Source: Steroidobacteraceae bacterium
Lineage (GTDB): Bacteria > Pseudomonadota > Gammaproteobacteria > Steroidobacterales > Steroidobacteraceae
DNA length: 64,000 nucleotides
Direction: 5' to 3'
NCBI GenBank assembly: GCA_027531255.1
Contig: JAPZRU010000026.1
Coordinates: 42,997 to 106,996, forward strand
Shown: positions 56,123 to 64,000 of the stretch, piece after piece
Numbering within the stretch: the stretch's first letter is position 1
Layout of the letters: every line of letters begins with the position of its first letter
The notes under the pieces: model-generated
The model's database searches: none
What the model was told of the DNA's origin: nothing
The model's input: only the letters and a program-made list of their open reading frames with translations
Position numbers and translations under genes: made by a program

Positions 56123-57394
56123 TCACTGGCGCGGCGCACCCTTGAACGCGTCGGCCTGCAGGCGCGCCGCCACTCGCTCGGCCTCGCGCAGCGCGCGCAG
56201 CACGTTGCCGCCGGCGAGCTTCTCGAGGTCGCGGTCGCTCCAGCCGCGGCGCACCAGTTCGGCGAACAGGTTGGGGTACGTCGAGACGTCCGACAGGCCG
56301 TCCGGCCATCCGCTCGCGCCGTCGTAGTCCGCGCCGATGCCGACGTGGTCGATGCCGGCGCGCCGCACGACGTACTCGATGTGGTCCGCGACCTGGGCGA
56401 TCGTGGGCTTCGGGATGTTCGCCTTGTCGAACACCTCGCGGAACAGCGCCGAGCGCTCCTGCGGGGTCTTCGCCTCGCGCGCGCGGAACTGGAACTCGGC
56501 CATCGCGGGCGCCCAGGCCTTCGCGGCTTCCGGCGAGACGAAGCCGCCGACGAACAGCACCATCACGACGCCGCCGTTCGCCTTCAGGCGGTCGAGGGCG
56601 GAGTCCGGCACGTTGCGCGGGATGTCGACGATGCCGCGCACGGCGCTGTGCGAGAAGATCACCGGCGCCTGGGAGACGTCGAGCGTGTCGAGGACCGTTT
56701 CCTCGCTCGCATGCGAGAGGTCGATCAGCATGCCCAGCCGGTTCATCTCGCGCACGACCTCGCGGCCGAAGTCGCTCAAGCCCCCGTGCCGTGCGGGCAC
56801 CTGCGCCGCCGAATCCGCCCAGTCGGTGTGCGTGTTGTGGGTGAGCGCCATGTAGCGCACGCCGAGGTCGTAGTAGGCCTTCAGCGGCCCGAGGGAATTC
56901 TCGATCCCGTAGCCGCCTTCCATGCCGAGCATCGAGGCGATCCTGCCCGCGCGACGGATGCGCACCACGTCGTCCGCGGTGCTCGCGTACTCGAACACGT
57001 CCGGGTACTTCTCGATCATCCGGCGCGCGGTCGCGATCTGCTCGAGCTGCGTGCGCGCGAAGTCGCGGCCCGCCTCGCCCGGGATGTACACCGACCAGAA
57101 CTGCGCGCCGACTCGGCCGGCCCTGAGCCGCGGGATGTCGGTCTGCCACCGGGTGCGCTGCCGCAGGTCGTACTGCGCGGGATCCGGCACCGGCCCGAAC
57201 TCCGAGCGCAGCGTGATCGGCAGATCGTTGTGGCCGTCGAACAGGATCGCGCGGTCCAGAACACGCTCCGCGCGCACCAGCGCGGGATCCTTCGACGCCT
57301 TCGACTCGGTGGCCGGCGCAGCACCGGCGGCGAGCGTCACCGCGACACTGGCCCACGCGGCGAGCAGGAACGGGCGTCGGCAGACTTGGAGCAT
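56123..57394 (-). CDS. Secreted M19 membrane dipeptidase-like protein
   Basis: The 423-residue protein has a signal peptide (MLQVCRRPFLLAAWASVAVT to AGAAPATE) and the M19 zinc-barrel: FDGHNDLP (metal His/Asp), GMEGGYGIENSL (bridging Glu), MLIDLSHASEETVLD, FSHSAVRGI and HVGIGADYDGASG. These enzymes cleave dipeptides, including D-residue ones. AGGAG lies ahead of the ATG at 57394. It precedes the amn-like gene and may share its transcript. Confidence 0.92.
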   Translation of the reverse strand: MLQVCRRPFLLAAWASVAVTLAAGAAPATESKASKDPALVRAERVLDRAILFDGHNDLPITLRSEFGPVPDPAQYDLRQRTRWQTDIPRLRAGRVGAQFWSVYIPGEAGRDFARTQLEQIATARRMIEKYPDVFEYASTADDVVRIRRAGRIASMLGMEGGYGIENSLGPLKAYYDLGVRYMALTHNTHTDWADSAAQVPARHGGLSDFGREVVREMNRLGMLIDLSHASEETVLDTLDVSQAPVIFSHSAVRGIVDIPRNVPDSALDRLKANGGVVMVLFVGGFVSPEAAKAWAPAMAEFQFRAREAKTPQERSALFREVFDKANIPKPTIAQVADHIEYVVRRAGIDHVGIGADYDGASGWPDGLSDVSTYPNLFAELVRRGWSDRDLEKLAGGNVLRALREAERVAARLQADAFKGAPRQ

Positions 57395-57495
57395 CGACGG
57401 GAACTCCTGGCCGAGCGCGGTGCGCTCGACGATCGCTGACGGCGGCGACATGGACGCCCCCGGGGCCGGGGCGCATCGAGCCGACTGCGCGAGTC

Positions 57496-58425
57496 TCAAG
57501 CCGCGCGCGCCGGCACGGAAGCCCCCGCCACTTCGGCCGCCCCGGGGGGCGCGGCCGCGGCATGCTCCTGCGCGACGCTTCCGGGTGGCGGCTCACGGGG
57601 CACGTCCTCGGGGGTGTCCAGCCGGCAGTCCTCCGGCGCGGGCAGCGGTGCGTCCTGCAGGAAGGCCCCGATACAGGCGTTGGTGGCGCGGATCGCGTCG
57701 AATGGCGTGCCGTGCCGCGAACCGCTCACCACGACGAACTCGGCGCCGAGCTGCGCCGCGAGTTCGCGCTTCTCCTCGAGCGGCGTGTAGTCGTGCTCCG
57801 CCGCGACGATCAGCGTGCGCGTCCGCAGCCGTCCGAGCCGGCGCACGCACGACCAGCGCTCGAGCGCCGCGACCGTCGCGAGGTACGGGCGCGGCGGCGT
57901 CGCGCCGATCACGGTGATCGCGCGCTCGCGCAGCGCGGCCTGCCAGGGCTCCGGGAACACGCGCGCCGCCACCAGCCGGGCGGTGCGCGGCATGCCGCCC
58001 CACCGCACCAGCAGCGTCTGCACGCGGGCCTCGAGCCATTTCCGCCAGTGGTCGGGCCGGTACGACGCGAGGCTGTTGATCGTCACCAGCCGCGGCACGC
58101 GCTCGGGGCGCTGCAACGACATCTCGAGCGCCACCGCGCCGCCGAGCGAGAAGCCGACGAGGTCCGCGGAGTCGATCCCGAGGTGGTCGAGCAGCGCCCA
58201 CATGTCCCGGGCGAACTGCGGAATCGAGTAGCGGCCGCGCGGACGCGAACTGCGGCCGCTGCCACGCAGATCCGGCAGGATGACCCGGTAGTGCGTCTCG
58301 AGCGCCGGCACGTGGAAAGCCCAGTCGCCGCCGCACATGCCGAGCCCGTGGATCAATACCACCGGCCGGCCGCGGCCTCGCTCGAGGTAATGCAGATCGA
58401 CGCCATCGTGGCGAAAGTAAGGCAT
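57496..58425 (-). CDS. Alpha/beta-fold hydrolase
   Basis: A 309-residue alpha/beta hydrolase. Oxyanion HGLGMCGGDW, DLRGSGRSSRP, the nucleophile elbow GFSLGGAVALEM, acid AAEHDYTPLEEK and the His in GSRHGTPFDA are in order. The C-terminal 50 residues are a Pro/Ala/Glu-rich extension without clear structure. The start at 58425 gives MPYFRHDGVDLHYLERG, the normal family N-terminus. The substrate is unknown. Confidence 0.88.
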   Translation of the reverse strand: MPYFRHDGVDLHYLERGRGRPVVLIHGLGMCGGDWAFHVPALETHYRVILPDLRGSGRSSRPRGRYSIPQFARDMWALLDHLGIDSADLVGFSLGGAVALEMSLQRPERVPRLVTINSLASYRPDHWRKWLEARVQTLLVRWGGMPRTARLVAARVFPEPWQAALRERAITVIGATPPRPYLATVAALERWSCVRRLGRLRTRTLIVAAEHDYTPLEEKRELAAQLGAEFVVVSGSRHGTPFDAIRATNACIGAFLQDAPLPAPEDCRLDTPEDVPREPPPGSVAQEHAAAAPPGAAEVAGASVPARAA

Positions 58426-58582
58426 CGTTCCGTGTGGGAGCGCCGCGAGGGGGTGCGGCGCCGCTATCGTGGCCGTTACGCGTGACGGCCACAAGCGGTG
58501 ATGCCGCGTGGCGTCACCCGGAGCGGATCACCGACCCGCGCGCCATCGCCGGCGACGGATCATCGCCGTGTCGCGACGGCGC

Positions 58583-59071
58583 TCAGCCGCCCGGGCCCGA
58601 CCGCAGCAGCGCCGTCCGGTAGTCTAAGGACTGGCGCTCCGAGAGCCGGAACGACACGCCGGCGAGTTCGGCACCGTCGAACGCGAGCGCCGCGGCATCC
58701 GCGGCGTCGGTTGCGTCGCCGCCGTAGAACCGGGACGCAATCTCGTCCACGCGGCCGAGCACCTCGCGGATCGCGGCCAGTTCGCCTTCGTCGAGCGATC
58801 CCTGGACGTCCAGGCGGAACCGCGTCTCGGAGAACGCCGAGACCGCCGCGTACGCGGCGGCGCCCTGCAGGCCGACGAGCGAGCCACCGCGGGCGTCGAA
58901 GCCTTCGCGCGTCTTGAGCGACAGCCGCACCCGGTCGCCGTCCTGCGTGACGAGTTCGATCTCGGTCTTCTGGGTCGAACGGAACTTCGCCATCGCCCCC
59001 GTCGCCTCGACAGGTTCGCGGCTGCGTGCGCCGAGGCCAGGGGGCAGGCCGGTAGAGCGGATCGCATCCAT
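58583..59071 (-). CDS. Hypothetical protein, possibly DUF5610-like
   Basis: The 162-residue protein shows a beta-rich start (KTEIELVTQDGDRVRLSLKTREGF), a central strand pair (FRLDVQGSLDEGELAAI) and a helical end (VDEIASRFYGGDATDAADAALAF, ELAGVSFRLSE). The layout recalls DUF5610 proteins but I cannot confirm it. An ATG at 58993 would drop 26 low-complexity residues and is a fair alternative. It follows uvrB on the same strand by 71 bp. Confidence 0.65.
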   Translation of the reverse strand: MDAIRSTGLPPGLGARSREPVEATGAMAKFRSTQKTEIELVTQDGDRVRLSLKTREGFDARGGSLVGLQGAAAYAAVSAFSETRFRLDVQGSLDEGELAAIREVLGRVDEIASRFYGGDATDAADAAALAFDGAELAGVSFRLSERQSLDYRTALLRSGPGG

Positions 59072-59142
59072 CCGAGGGCTCCGCGGCCGGCCGAAGGGCC
59101 GAACCTCCGAGGCGTGGTCGGCTGGATTATGGAAAACTTGAG

Positions 59143-61179
59143 TCAGCCGGCCCGGCGTGAGCCTTGCAGCCCGAGCCCCACCTTCCGCAGTTCCCCGATC
59201 TCGTCGCGGAGCTTCGCCGCCGCCTCGAACTCGAGGTTGCGGGCGTGCTTGTACATCTCCTGCTCGAGCTTCTTGACCCGCTTCATCACCTGCTCGGGCG
59301 TCAGGTCGCCGAGGCGACCGGCCCCGGCCAGGCGCTCGCCCCGCTCCTCGGCGGACCGCGCACCCTCCATGACGTCCTGGACAGCCTTCACGATGCCCTT
59401 CGGCGTGATGCCGTGCAGCGCGTTGTGCTCCAGCTGCTTCGTGCGGCGGCGGTTGGTCTCGTCCAGCGCACGCTGCATCGAACCCGTGACCGTATCGGCG
59501 TAGAGGATCGCCTTGCCGTTCACGTTGCGCGCCGCACGGCCGATGGTCTGGATCAGCGAGCCCTCCGAGCGCAGGAAGCCTTCCTTGTCGGCGTCGAGGA
59601 TCGCGACCAGCGAAACCTCGGGGATGTCGAGGCCCTCGCGCAGCAGGTTGATGCCGACCACCACGTGGAACCTGCCGAGGCGCAGGTCGCGGATGATCTC
59701 CATGCGCTCGACGGTGTCGATGTCCGAGTGCAGGTAGCGCACCTTCACGCCGTGCTCGTGAAGGTACTCGGTCAGGTCTTCCGCCATCCGCTTCGTCAGC
59801 GTCGTGATCAGCACGCGCTCGCCGCGCTCGACCACCTTGCGGATCTCGGACAGCACGTCGTCCACCTGCGTACGCACCGGCCGGATCTCGACCACCGGGT
59901 CGACGAGGCCGGTCGGCCGCACCACCTGCTCCACCACCGTGCCGTTCGAGTGCCGGTACTCGTACGGTCCGGGCGTCGCGGACACGAAGATCATCTGCGG
60001 CGCCAGCTTCTCCCACTCCTCGAACCGCAGCGGCCGGTTATCGAGCGCGGACGGCAGCCGGAAGCCGTACTCGACCAGCGTCTCCTTGCGAGAGCGGTCG
60101 CCCTTGTACATGCCGCCGAGCTGCGGAATGGTCACGTGGCTCTCGTCCACCACCAGCAGCGCGTCGCTCGGGAGATAGTCGAACAGGCACGGCGGCGGCT
60201 CGCCCGGCGCGCGGCCCGAGAGGTAGCGCGAATAGTTCTCGATGCCGTTGCAGTAGCCGACCTCGTTCATCATTTCGAGGTCGAACAGCGTGCGCTGCTC
60301 GATGCGCTGCGCCTCCAGCAGCTTGCCCTGGGCACGGAATTCCTCCACGCGCACGCGCAGCTCTTCCTTGATGTCGTCGAGCGCGTTGACGAGGCGTTCC
60401 TTGGGCGTCACGTAGTGGCTGGACGGGAAAACCGTCACGCGCGGCACCTTGCGCGTGACCTCGCCGGTCAGCGGGTCGAACCACATGATCTGGTCGATCT
60501 CGTCGTCGAACAGCTGCACGCGGACCGCCTCGCGCTCCGACTCGGCGGGGAAGATGTCGATGGTGTCGCCGCGCACGCGGTAGGTACCCTGCGACAGGTC
60601 CATTTCGTTGCGCGTGTACTGCATGTCGGTGAGACGGTGCAGGATCCTGCGCTGCTCCATGCGGTCGCCGCGCGACAGGTGCAGCACCATCGACAGGTAC
60701 GCCTGCGGGTCGCCGAGGCCGTAGATCGACGACACGGTCGCGACGATGATCGCGTCGCGCCGCTCCAGCAGCGCCTTCGTCGCCGAGAGGCGCATCTGCT
60801 CGATGTGGTCGTTGATGGCCGCGTCCTTCTCGATGAAGGTGTCGGACGACGGCACGTACGCCTCGGGCTGGTAGTAGTCGTAGTACGAGACGAAGTACTC
60901 GACGGCGTTGTCCGGGAAGAACTCCTTGAACTCGCCGTAGAGCTGCGCGGCCAGCGTCTTGTTGGGCGCGAGCACGATCGTCGGCCGCTGGATCCGCTGG
61001 ATCACGTTCGCGATCGCGAAGGTCTTGCCCGAGCCCGTCACGCCGAGCAACGTCTGGAAGCGCAGCCCCGACTCGATGTTGTCGACCATCGACGCGATCG
61101 CGGCCGGCTGGTCGCCGGCCGGCTGGTACCCGGACTGCAGTTCGAACCGGCGCGGCTCGACGACGCGGAGATGGCTCAT
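59143..61179 (-). CDS. uvrB: Excinuclease ABC subunit B
   Basis: The 678-residue helicase-like damage verifier has Walker [17 protein letters not shown], the beta-hairpin [61 protein letters not shown] and the C-terminal UVR motif ([21 protein letters not shown]). UvrA loads it at lesions; UvrC nicks. A GTG two codons earlier is an alternative start. No clear LexA box was recognised in the 152-bp divergent region. Confidence 0.97.
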   Translation of the reverse strand: MSHLRVVEPRRFELQSGYQPAGDQPAAIASMVDNIESGLRFQTLLGVTGSGKTFAIANVIQRIQRPTIVLAPNKTLAAQLYGEFKEFFPDNAVEYFVSYYDYYQPEAYVPSSDTFIEKDAAINDHIEQMRLSATKALLERRDAIIVATVSSIYGLGDPQAYLSMVLHLSRGDRMEQRRILHRLTDMQYTRNEMDLSQGTYRVRGDTIDIFPAESEREAVRVQLFDDEIDQIMWFDPLTGEVTRKVPRVTVFPSSHYVTPKERLVNALDDIKEELRVRVEEFRAQGKLLEAQRIEQRTLFDLEMMNEVGYCNGIENYSRYLSGRAPGEPPPCLFDYLPSDALLVVDESHVTIPQLGGMYKGDRSRKETLVEYGFRLPSALDNRPLRFEEWEKLAPQMIFVSATPGPYEYRHSNGTVVEQVVRPTGLVDPVVEIRPVRTQVDDVLSEIRKVVERGERVLITTLTKRMAEDLTEYLHEHGVKVRYLHSDIDTVERMEIIRDLRLGRFHVVVGINLLREGLDIPEVSLVAILDADKEGFLRSEGSLIQTIGRAARNVNGKAILYADTVTGSMQRALDETNRRRTKQLEHNALHGITPKGIVKAVQDVMEGARSAEERGERLAGAGRLGDLTPEQVMKRVKKLEQEMYKHARNLEFEAAAKLRDEIGELRKVGLGLQGSRRAG

Positions 61180-61331
61180 TGACACGCTCGCTGGGGGCCC
61201 GGGCCCGTGCTGTTGAGACTGTTAACGCGGACGCGCGGCCCGGTTCGCGGTTGATCGGGGACACCCGTTGCCGGAAACTCGATCGGCTGCGTCCACGCCC
61301 CGCTCTACGAACCGAACGCCCCGGAACCGCC

Positions 61332-62510
61332 ATGCCGATCGAAGTCGCCCGCCGCGTGCAGCGTATCAAACCGTCCCCCACCATCGTCTTCACGGCCCGG
61401 GCCGCGAAGCTGCGGGCCGAGGGCAAGGACGTCATCGCGCTCAGCGCCGGGGAACCGGACTTCGACACGCCCCTCCACGTTTCGGACGCGGGGGTCGCGG
61501 CGATTCGAGCCGGCTTCACCCGCTACACCAACGTCGACGGCACCCCGGAACTGAAGGACGCGATCATCGCCAAGTTCCGCCGCGACAACGGCCTCGAGTA
61601 CGCGCGCAACCAGGTGCTGGTGTCCTCGGGCGCAAAGCAGACGATCTACAACCTGGTCACGGCGCTGGTGGACCCGGGCGACGAGGTGGTGATCCCGGCG
61701 CCGTATTGGGTGTCGTATCCGGACATGGTGCTGCTCGCCGACGGCGTGCCCGTCACCGTGTATGCGGGCCCCGAGCAGGGATACAAGATCACGCCGGCCC
61801 AGCTCGAGGCCGCGATCACGCCGCGCACGCGCCTGCTGATCCTGAACAGCCCGTCGAACCCCACCGGAGCGGCCTACACCCGGGCGGAACTGCGTGCCCT
61901 GGGCGCCGTGCTGGCGCGGCATCCGCGCGTCGTGATCGGTACCGACGACATGTACGAACCGATCTGGTGGGGCCCGGAGCCGTTCTGCAGCTTTGCAACC
62001 GCCTGCCCCGACCTGTACGAGCGCACCGTGACGATCAACGGCGTGTCGAAGAGCCACGCGATGACCGGCTGGCGCATCGGTTACTGCGGCGGCCCCGCGG
62101 AGCTGGTCGCGGCGATGGCGACCATCCAGGGCCAGTCCACCAGCAACCCGTCGTCGATCAGCCAGAAGGCCGCGACGGCCGCGCTGAACGGCGATCAGGC
62201 CTGCGTCGCGCGGATGAACGCGGCTTTCAGGGAGCGCCACGACTACGTGGTCGGGGCGCTGAACGCACTGCCCGGCGTGTCCGCCCGGCCTGGCTTCGGC
62301 AGCTTCTACGCGTTCGCGAACGTCGAGGGCGCGATGCGGCGGCTCGGCTGCGAGAACGACCAGGGTTTCGCGGAGAAGCTGCTCGACGAGGCGCTGGTCG
62401 CGGTCGTGCCGGGGTCCGGCTTCGGTGCGCCGGGGCACGTCCGGCTGTCGTTCGCAGCGTCGCTGGAGTCGCTGCGGACCGCGCTGGACCGCATCGCCGC
62501 GGTGCTCTGA
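61332..62510 (+). CDS. Class I aspartate aminotransferase-type enzyme
   Basis: The 392-residue PLP aminotransferase of subgroup Ib carries ALSAGEPDFDTP, YTNVDGTPELKDAI, LNSPSNPTGAAYT, GTDDMYEPIWW, the PLP lysine in INGVSKSHAMTGWRIGY and the C-terminal FGAPGHVRLSFAAS. Members make aspartate from oxaloacetate and glutamate; some act on prephenate or alanine. It is divergent from uvrB. Confidence 0.92.
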   Translation: MPIEVARRVQRIKPSPTIVFTARAAKLRAEGKDVIALSAGEPDFDTPLHVSDAGVAAIRAGFTRYTNVDGTPELKDAIIAKFRRDNGLEYARNQVLVSSGAKQTIYNLVTALVDPGDEVVIPAPYWVSYPDMVLLADGVPVTVYAGPEQGYKITPAQLEAAITPRTRLLILNSPSNPTGAAYTRAELRALGAVLARHPRVVIGTDDMYEPIWWGPEPFCSFATACPDLYERTVTINGVSKSHAMTGWRIGYCGGPAELVAAMATIQGQSTSNPSSISQKAATAALNGDQACVARMNAAFRERHDYVVGALNALPGVSARPGFGSFYAFANVEGAMRRLGCENDQGFAEKLLDEALVAVVPGSGFGAPGHVRLSFAASLESLRTALDRIAAVL

Positions 62511-62614
62511 GAGAATCTGCGGCAGGCGGGCGCAGAAGCGGCGCCACGGGCTGCGCCGTTTCTTGACTTGGCGGCGTGGCGTCCGGACAATGTGCGGCTT
62601 CGCCGAAGGCCCGT

Positions 62615-62690
62615 TCCCCGGTAGCTCAGTCGGTAGAGCAAGCGACTGTTAATCGCTGGGTCGTTGGTTCGAGTCCAACCCGGGGAGCCA
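62615..62690 (+). tRNA. tRNA-Asn(GTT), CCA encoded
   Basis: A 76-nt cloverleaf: acceptor TCCCCGG/CCGGGGA, D arm TAGCTCAGTCGGTAGAGCA, anticodon arm AGCGA-CTGTTAA-TCGCT with anticodon GTT, T arm TTGGTTCGAGTCCAA, discriminator G and CCA. Confidence 0.97.
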
Positions 62691-63148
62691 TCTCAGCTCG
62701 TATCAGCGCGTATCAGGGCGTCGCAGGACGACTGATTCGCCAAGGCCATGATGGCGTTGGGCGCATATCACGCCGTCACAGCGGGTCTCACGCTGTATCG
62801 CCCGAGCGCACGCCGCGTGGGGGTACTTCTCGGGGTATCGACAGGGCTCCCGGCAGCGGTACCCCAACAATGCAGCCTTCGCTAAGTGCGTGAACGCAAA
62901 GCTCTGGCAGCCCGGCGATCGAGGTCAGAACAGCTCTGGGGTGGCGGCACTTCGACTCCACCGGACGGAGCCACGGCCACGACCGTGCACGAGATGTCCT
63001 CGCCACAGGTCCCCGGTCTGTTCGCGAACGGCGGGTGCGGCCGGCGCTTCGCCGGCAACGAGAGCGAGTCAACTCCACCCGAAGCCGTTCGTACAGGCCG
63101 AGGAGCGGCTGATTCGGATCGTGCGCGAGTCGACGAAAGAAACGCGGC
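62691..63148. other. 458-bp gene-free stretch after tRNA-Asn
   Basis: I find no supported gene here. The start carries a near-tandem CGTATCAG (two copies about 62700-62715), and short open frames lack family motifs or ribosome sites. tRNA 3' ends are common integration sites, but no integrase or repeated tRNA end is visible. Confidence 0.45.
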
Positions 63149-63781
63149 CTACGCCGATAGGTTGACCGGCCGGGAAACGGCTGTCGAGGCGCTCTCGGTA
63201 ACGCCGACGAGCAGGCGTTCTATCAGCGCCCGTCGTCGCCGCTTCGGAAACCTCGACGGATCCAGGATCATCGCGACACACAGCCCGTCCACTGCACTGA
63301 CGAGTAGATCGACCGCGTCGTCGATCACTACAGAACCCGGAACCTGCCCTTCCCGAAGCGCCTCGCGCAGGTACCGCTTCACGTACGACCGCCATCGCGA
63401 GTAGTTCTCCTGGTATGCGACGACGAGACGCGGATTGCCGACCGCCGCGCTCCAGAAGCTGAGCGAGACGGCGACCCCTTCAGGCGCCTCCGGGTCCAGC
63501 AACATGCGGTCGAGGGAAACGCGGAGTCGCGGCAGGCCCGGCGAAAGCCCGGCGGCCGCACTCTCGATCTCGGCAAAGTCGCGGTCGGCGACCCATTGAA
63601 ACGCGAAACTGATGATGTCGTCCTTGTCGCGGAAGTAGTGCGACAGGACTCCACTGGTAAACCCGCCCTCGCGAGCAATCGTTCGGATCGTGGTCTTCTC
63701 GAGACCCATCTTCTGGATTACGCGCATCGTCACCCGGGCGATTTCGGCGCGCCGGCGGTCGTGATCGACGATCTTCGGCAT
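63149..63781 (-). CDS. TetR-family regulator (BetI-like C-domain)
   Basis: The 210-residue protein has the TetR helix-turn-helix (IARVTMRVIQKMGLEKTTIRTIAREGGFTSGVLSHYFRDKDDII) and a ligand domain typical of BetI-like members (FWSAAVGNPRLVVAYQENYSRWRSYVKRYLREAL). The ligand is unknown. It follows the FAD oxidoreductase gene on the same strand by 69 bp, which it may regulate. Confidence 0.92.
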   Translation of the reverse strand: MPKIVDHDRRRAEIARVTMRVIQKMGLEKTTIRTIAREGGFTSGVLSHYFRDKDDIISFAFQWVADRDFAEIESAAAGLSPGLPRLRVSLDRMLLDPEAPEGVAVSLSFWSAAVGNPRLVVAYQENYSRWRSYVKRYLREALREGQVPGSVVIDDAVDLLVSAVDGLCVAMILDPSRFPKRRRRALIERLLVGVTESASTAVSRPVNLSA

Positions 63782-63803
63782 GAGGCTGGGGTCGGGTCGC
63801 GTC

Positions 63804-63814
63804 GGGACAGTCCC
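63804..63814. promoter_or_regulatory. Palindrome GGGACAGTCCC upstream of the TetR gene
   Basis: GGGAC-A-GTCCC lies 23 bp before the TetR start, between it and the FAD gene. It may be an autoregulatory operator; it also shares the GGGACTG core of the REP-like repeats, so either reading is possible. Confidence 0.35.
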
Positions 63815-63850
63815 CAGAGTCTACCGCGTCGGCCACGGGCAGCCCAGCGT

Positions 63851-64000
63851 TCAGGCGGCGAGATGCTGGTTCAAGCGCGCCCACAGCCGCTCTGCGGCCT
63901 CGAGCCCAGAGTGATGTGCCTGGCCGACCGTGCTGCTGATCAGATAGTCGCCCGCGAATTCCATACGCGGTATCGGTGCCAAACCACGGAACTGCTCCAG
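63851..64000 (-). CDS. FAD-dependent amine oxidase-like protein, C-terminal part
   Basis: The last 49 residues of a minus-strand gene cut by the window edge. RMEFAGDYLISSTVGQAHHSGLEAAERL is the conserved C-terminal FAD-contacting segment of flavin amine oxidases and related NAD(P)-binding oxidoreductases (FAGDYL...S...G...SG..AA). Its stop lies 69 bp before the TetR gene. Confidence 0.75.
   Translation of the reverse strand: MEQFRGLAPIPRMEFAGDYLISSTVGQAHHSGLEAAERLWARLNQHLAA

Noticed and set aside
61186..61331. LexA-type box before uvrB (CTGTTGAGACTGTTAAC)
   Set aside because: It is a direct repeat of CTGTT, not the inverted CTGT-N8-ACAG dyad, so SOS control is not supported.
62691..63148. 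Integrase gene or genomic island at tRNA-Asn
   Set aside because: No tyrosine-recombinase motifs, no repeated tRNA end and no shift to foreign genes are visible.

Overview
The window is about 64 kb of GC-rich, densely packed chromosome. It almost certainly comes from a gammaproteobacterium near the Xanthomonadales/Nevskiales/Steroidobacterales. Four things point there: a his operon in the order trpR-like regulator-hisGDCBHAF-hisIE; a fused aspartate kinase/diaminopimelate decarboxylase; a SAM-I-riboswitch-controlled metX-metB pair; and thrS-infC-rpmI-rplT-pheST-ihfA-merR-tRNA-Pro synteny. No prophage, insertion sequence, integrase or CRISPR array was seen, so this is mostly core genome.

Layout. 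1-5.2 kb (+): a five-gene cluster (class III CoA-transferase, isochorismatase-like hydrolase, VOC-like protein, methyltransferase, small basic-tailed protein) behind a promoter overlapped by one of two identical TTGTATACA sites, then a small WYL-domain protein. 5.3-11.2 kb (-): tonB-exbB-exbD-exbD followed by two paralogous secreted TPR proteins. 11.3-15.5 kb (-): ilvD, an EamA transporter and an M17 aminopeptidase. 15.6-21.7 kb (+): ilvC-leuACDB behind a leader peptide and a complete-looking leucine attenuator. 21.7-24.2 kb (-): metX-metB with a SAM-I aptamer. 24.2-31.7 kb (+): the histidine operon. 31.8-36.7 kb (-): a small acidic protein, lysAC, asd and an orphan OmpR-type regulator. 36.9-41 kb: a SAM hydrolase-family protein, a cysteine-patterned exported protein, an acyl-CoA dehydrogenase and a divergent MarR regulator. 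41.2-49.1 kb (-): tRNA-Pro, merR-like, ihfA, pheT, pheS, rplT, rpmI, infC and thrS. 49.2-54.3 kb: an exported Rid-family protein and an AttEFGH-like ABC/lipocalin operon. 54.4-64 kb: a GDT1-family membrane protein, tRNA-Val, AMP nucleosidase-like protein, M19 dipeptidase, alpha/beta hydrolase, uvrB, an aspartate aminotransferase-type enzyme, tRNA-Asn, a TetR regulator and the end of an FAD oxidoreductase.

How it works together. The centre (11-37 kb) is an amino-acid biosynthesis block covering branched-chain amino acids, methionine, histidine and aspartate-family lysine/threonine precursors. Each operon carries a different control device: a leucine-rich leader attenuator, a SAM riboswitch, a TrpR-family regulator with an AT-rich repeat site, and a leader inverted repeat. 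Translation is tightly coupled: ATGA/GTGA overlaps are common, and two genes (hisF, infC) appear to start on ATT and ATC, each with a strong Shine-Dalgarno. Short REP-like palindromes built on GGGGACTG are scattered in the gaps around asd, rplT/pheS and rpmI/infC.

Limits: every family name is by reading conserved motifs; no search was run. RNA structures were paired by hand.
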